A stretch of DNA of 64,000 nt, taken from contig NZ_CP154796.1 of the NCBI RefSeq assembly GCF_039566955.1, positions 5,828,001 to 5,892,000 of the forward strand, read 5' to 3'. The translations under genes were made by a program, and so were the position numbers. The notes under the pieces are model-generated. The model searched no databases and was not told the origin of the DNA. It saw only the letters and a program-made list of their open reading frames with translations. The stretch comes from Micromonospora sp. DSM 45708. Lineage in GTDB: Bacteria > Actinomycetota > Actinomycetes > Mycobacteriales > Micromonosporaceae. This document shows positions 61,540-64,000 of this stretch, one piece after another (positions within the stretch are counted from its first letter, which is position 1; each line of letters opens with the position of its first letter).

Positions 61540-62742
61540 TTGGTGGGCATGGGCGAGCGGGACGCACTGCGAGGTCTGCTGCGGCGTTCGCGCCACGCCC
61601 TGCCTGAGGACCTGCCGGGGATGGCACGGTGGGCCGCCCGGCAGCTCAGCGCCGACGACATGGTCCTCTACCTGGTCGATCACGAGCAGCGTCAGCTCCT
61701 GCCCCTGCCCGGCCCGGACGCGCCGCGCCGGGAAGCGCTGACCATCGAGGGAACCCTGGCCGGCCGGGCGTTCAGCATGCTGCGCCCCGTCCGCAGCCCG
61801 GTGGACGACGGTGCGCGGTTGTGGTTGCCGCTGCTCAACGGTCCGGAGCGCATGGGCGTCGCGGAGGTGGTCGCGGCGGCTGCCGTGCCCGACTCCGCGG
61901 TAGCGGCGTTCGAGGCGGTCGCCTCCCTGCTCACCGAAATGGTGATCACACGGTCGTACTACAGCGACACGATCGAGCAGGTCCGCCGCCGCGAGCCGAT
62001 GCGCCTGCCAGCCGAGATGCTGCGCGCCCAACTCCCACCGCTCACCTTCTCCACCGGCAACCTGATCATCAGCGGGATCCTGGAGCCCTGCTACGAAGTG
62101 GGTGGTGACGCCTTCGACTACGCGGTCAACGGCGACATCGCCCACCTCGCCCTGCTCGACGCCGTCGGGCACGGCTCCGGCGGCGGAATGCGTGCCGTGA
62201 TCCTCGCCAGCCTGGCCCTGGCCGCGTATCGCAACGCTCGCCGGGGCGGGTTCGACCTGGTCGAGACGTACCACCACATCGACAGCGCGGTGCGTGAGCA
62301 CGACCGGCGCGGGCTGATCACCGGCGTGTTGGCCGAACTCGACCAACGCACCGGCCGGCTGCGCGTCATCTCCGCCGGACACCCGGGCGGGCTGGTGCTC
62401 CGCAACGGCAGGGTCGCCACCGTCCTGCCCACCCCCACCGCCCTGCCCGTGGCCCTGGGCGACCGGCGTCCTCCGGTGGTAGTGGAGGAATCCCTCGAAC
62501 CCGGCGACGACGTGCTCTTCTACACCGACGGCATCATCGAGGCCCGGTCGGCCGACGGAACGCGGTTCGGCACCGAGCGGCTGGTCGACTTCACCGTCCG
62601 GGCCCTGGCCGACGGACTTCCGCTACCAGAGACCGCCCGGCGTCTCGTCCACGCGATCCTCGCCTACCAGGACGACCAACTCCAGGACGACGCCACCGTA
62701 CTCATGGTCCGCTTCCTTGAGCCCACGACAGGCCGCGGCTGA
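61540..62742 (+). CDS. PP2C-type serine phosphatase (RsbU/SpoIIE family) with GAF-like sensor
   Basis: 400 residues; GTG at 61540 or ATG at 61549. The N-terminal ~160 residues are GAF-like (ADDMVLYLVDHEQRQLLPLPG, VRSPVDDGARLWLPLL). A SpoIIE domain follows: EVGGDAFDYAV (metal Asp), LLDAVGHGSGGGMRAV (Asp), YTDGIIEARS and DDATVLMVRF. It probably dephosphorylates an STAS anti-anti-sigma factor; one is encoded just downstream on the opposite strand. Confidence 0.93.
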   Translation: MVGMGERDALRGLLRRSRHALPEDLPGMARWAARQLSADDMVLYLVDHEQRQLLPLPGPDAPRREALTIEGTLAGRAFSMLRPVRSPVDDGARLWLPLLNGPERMGVAEVVAAAAVPDSAVAAFEAVASLLTEMVITRSYYSDTIEQVRRREPMRLPAEMLRAQLPPLTFSTGNLIISGILEPCYEVGGDAFDYAVNGDIAHLALLDAVGHGSGGGMRAVILASLALAAYRNARRGGFDLVETYHHIDSAVREHDRRGLITGVLAELDQRTGRLRVISAGHPGGLVLRNGRVATVLPTPTALPVALGDRRPPVVVEESLEPGDDVLFYTDGIIEARSADGTRFGTERLVDFTVRALADGLPLPETARRLVHAILAYQDDQLQDDATVLMVRFLEPTTGRG

Positions 62743-62769
62743 CCATCCCACGGCCCCAGCGTCACCCGT

Positions 62770-63117
62770 TCAGAACGCGGCGGGCGGCGGATCTGCCACC
62801 CGGCCGAACAGCCGCGTGAGGCCGGTCATGTCGAGGACCCGGCCAACCTGCCCGGCGGCGTTGACCAGGGAGAGATCCACTCCCCGGTCAGCCGCGTGGT
62901 GGTACGCGCCGACCAGGATGCTCAGCACGGTCGAGTCGATGAAGGCCACCCCCGCCAGGTCCACCTCCACCGTCGCGGCCTGGGCGATCGTCTCGTGCAA
63001 CAGGTCGTCGAGACGGTCGGCGCCCGACATGTCGATCTCACCCGACAGCACCACGACACGGCGAGCGGCACCGACGTCGACACGCCATTGCCAGGTCTGC
63101 TCCGAGGCCACGGTCAC
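62770..63117 (-). CDS. STAS-domain anti-sigma factor antagonist
   Basis: 115 residues from the GTG at 63117, which overlaps the kinase stop. RRVVVLSGEIDMSGADRLDDLL and VEVDLAGVAFIDSTVLSILVGAYHHA hold the STAS fold with the phospho-acceptor Ser in FIDST. LFGRVADPP ends it. Partner of the HATPase kinase; its phosphorylation state controls a sigma factor. Confidence 0.93.
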   Translation of the reverse strand: MTVASEQTWQWRVDVGAARRVVVLSGEIDMSGADRLDDLLHETIAQAATVEVDLAGVAFIDSTVLSILVGAYHHAADRGVDLSLVNAAGQVGRVLDMTGLTRLFGRVADPPPAAF

Positions 63118-63578
63118 CGTCCCTCGTTCACGATCGATCGGGTCGGCAGCCGCGCCGTCACCGAGGCGGTCGTACCCTGACCGGAGTTGTCGACCATCAG
63201 TCCATCGGTGAGCTGCTGCGCCAGCCACAGTCCCCGGTGGCCGACCTCCCCCGGCGACGGCAGCGCGACCTCTACCTCACCCAACCCGGGCCCGTCGTCG
63301 CTGACCTGGCAGATCAGCAGGTCAGCGTGCCGCCGCAGACGCACCTCGCCGCTACCCCCGCCATGACGCACCACGTTGGTGACCAACTCGTGCACCGCCA
63401 ACACGAAGTCCTCCAGCCCATGGCCCACCAAACCCGCCGAATGGGCTGCCGCGGCGACCGCGTGTCGCAGCGCGGTCACCCGCGCAGCGCTGATCTCTTC
63501 CGACAACAGCACCGCTTCGTCGGCGCCACGAGCGGTGCGCCACCCGGCACCCACGTCGTCCGTCCCGCCGCTGCCCAT
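63114..63578 (-). CDS. anti-sigma factor / serine kinase (HATPase_c, RsbW-like)
   Basis: 154 residues. FVLAVHELVTNVVRHGGGSGEV is the N-box (Glu, Asn) and VSDDGPGLGEVEVALP plus GEVGHRGLWLAQQLTDG the G1/G2 boxes of GHKL ATPases. Small size fits RsbW-type kinases. 4-nt overlap with the STAS gene. Confidence 0.92.
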   Translation of the reverse strand: MGSGGTDDVGAGWRTARGADEAVLLSEEISAARVTALRHAVAAAAHSAGLVGHGLEDFVLAVHELVTNVVRHGGGSGEVRLRRHADLLICQVSDDGPGLGEVEVALPSPGEVGHRGLWLAQQLTDGLMVDNSGQGTTASVTARLPTRSIVNEGR

Positions 63579-63824
63579 GGTCGGACGCTACACGCCGCCG
63601 ACCCGCCCCGCGCGGGCACCGGCGGCCGACGGCCGCCTCGGACCGCCGGTCACGAACAGCAACATCCCGGCCGACGGCCGGGATGCGAAGAGGTGTGACA
63701 AGCAGGAGTAGGGGCTACCAGGACCGAGCCGGCAACGGGGGACTCTCGCTCTGGCGGGCGGCCGGCTCATCGCCCGGCGACCTCAGCCGAGAGCGGGCCG
63801 GCCGGTCTGCTGCCGCGGCCCACG
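63579..63824. other. intergenic region
   Basis: Carries the terminator hairpin at 63663-63685 and presumably the promoter of the anti-sigma gene. No gene supported. Confidence 0.4.
63663..63685 (-). terminator. terminator hairpin after the MerR-family gene
   Basis: Perfect 10-bp stem CATCCCGGCC/GGCCGGGATG with a GAC loop, between the minus-strand merR-type gene end and the anti-sigma gene. Confidence 0.75.
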
Positions 63825-64000
63825 CTACTGCTTCTCGTTCTGCCGCAGGGCTTCCTCGAGCTGGTCTTCCAAGATGATGATCCGGCATGCGGCTTCCAGG
63901 GCGATGCCCTGATCCACCATCTCGCGGGCCCGGGCGGCCAGACGCAACTGGTAGCGGGAGTAGCGGCGGTGCCCGCCGGCCGAGCGGTGCGGGTTGATCA
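63825..64000 (-). CDS. MerR-family regulator, C-terminal part (cut by window edge)
   Basis: The visible end reads NPHRSAGGHRRYSRYQLRLAARAREMVDQG and ends EEALRQNEKQ. GGHRRYSRYQLR is the wing and helix of BldC/MerR-type DNA-binding domains. About 58 residues are present; the HTH start lies outside the window. Likely a short, DNA-binding-only regulator. Confidence 0.88.
   Translation of the reverse strand, partial: INPHRSAGGHRRYSRYQLRLAARAREMVDQGIALEAACRIIILEDQLEEALRQNEKQ

Noticed and set aside
1..64000. CRISPR array
   Set aside because: No regularly spaced direct repeats and no cas genes; the repeats seen are isolated pairs or palindromes.

Overview
The window comes from a high-GC actinobacterium, most likely of the Micromonosporaceae type. 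The signs are strong G/C third-position codon use, frequent GTG starts, DUF5753/DUF397 regulator pairs, SpoIIE/STAS/HATPase partner-switch proteins and a BldC-like MerR fragment. Both edges look like core chromosome: mtnA (partial) and tRNA-Arg(CCT) on the left, and a cold-shock gene, a sigma-factor partner-switch module and the merR fragment on the right. Everything between about 5.8 and 60 kb looks like layered accessory DNA.

Left flank (1-5.8 kb): partial mtnA, a frameshifted small ORF, a secreted His-rich propeller-like protein converging on a polytopic membrane protein with a His-rich mature N-terminus, then tRNA-Arg(CCT) with terminator hairpins. Next comes a 44-bp remnant of the 3' half of tRNA-Arg(ACG), which looks like an attachment-site scar. 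From there: an IS701-family element, a tyrosine-recombinase-like gene clipped by it, and a minus-strand operon (9.2-16.2 kb) of small protein, APC permease, unknown, PLP decarboxylase, class II deacetylase, secreted protein and methyltransferase. This operon looks like an amine-forming or amine-remodelling pathway.

From 16.3 to 28.8 kb lie regulators and decay. A GNAT gene has lost its upstream region to an IS701-family element. A DUF5753/DUF397 pair follows. Three paralogues of one HTH+TPR regulator family are present: one precedes a creatininase-family gene, one is split by a second identical IS copy with a 4-bp CTAT duplication, and one is fused in frame to a RibD-type deaminase-reductase.

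From 28.9 to 44.3 kb is the most striking system: a nearly gapless operon in which most genes overlap by 4 nt. In order it encodes FolE, QueD, QueE, a phosphoribosyltransferase, radical SAM/SPASM, DegT aminotransferase, a methyltransferase-like protein, QueC-like, hydroxypyruvate-isomerase-like, thymidylate-kinase-like, ribulose-phosphate-epimerase-like, HAD, a cupin-like protein, HprK-like kinase, nucleotidyltransferase, P-loop kinase, inositol-monophosphatase-like, a second thymidylate-kinase-like protein and an APH-like phosphotransferase. A glycosyltransferase (minus strand) and another HAD protein follow. FolE+QueD+QueE+QueC is the complete GTP-to-preQ0 set, so I infer a 7-deazapurine nucleotide-derived natural product carrying an aminated or branched sugar phosphate. 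I recognise no described cluster with this gene order.

An excisionase-like HTH and a tyrosine integrase (46.5-48.5 kb) are followed by a decayed lipoprotein gene and an ATP-dependent DNA ligase. A defence island comes next: a three-gene ABC-3C system (nuclease-CTD, middle component, DUF3732 ATPase) at 50.7-54.4 kb and a PARIS-like AriA/AriB pair at 54.7-57.0 kb. After that are an IS5-type fragment and a DUF4143 ATPase flanked by related short repeats, then decayed DNA before the core genes resume.
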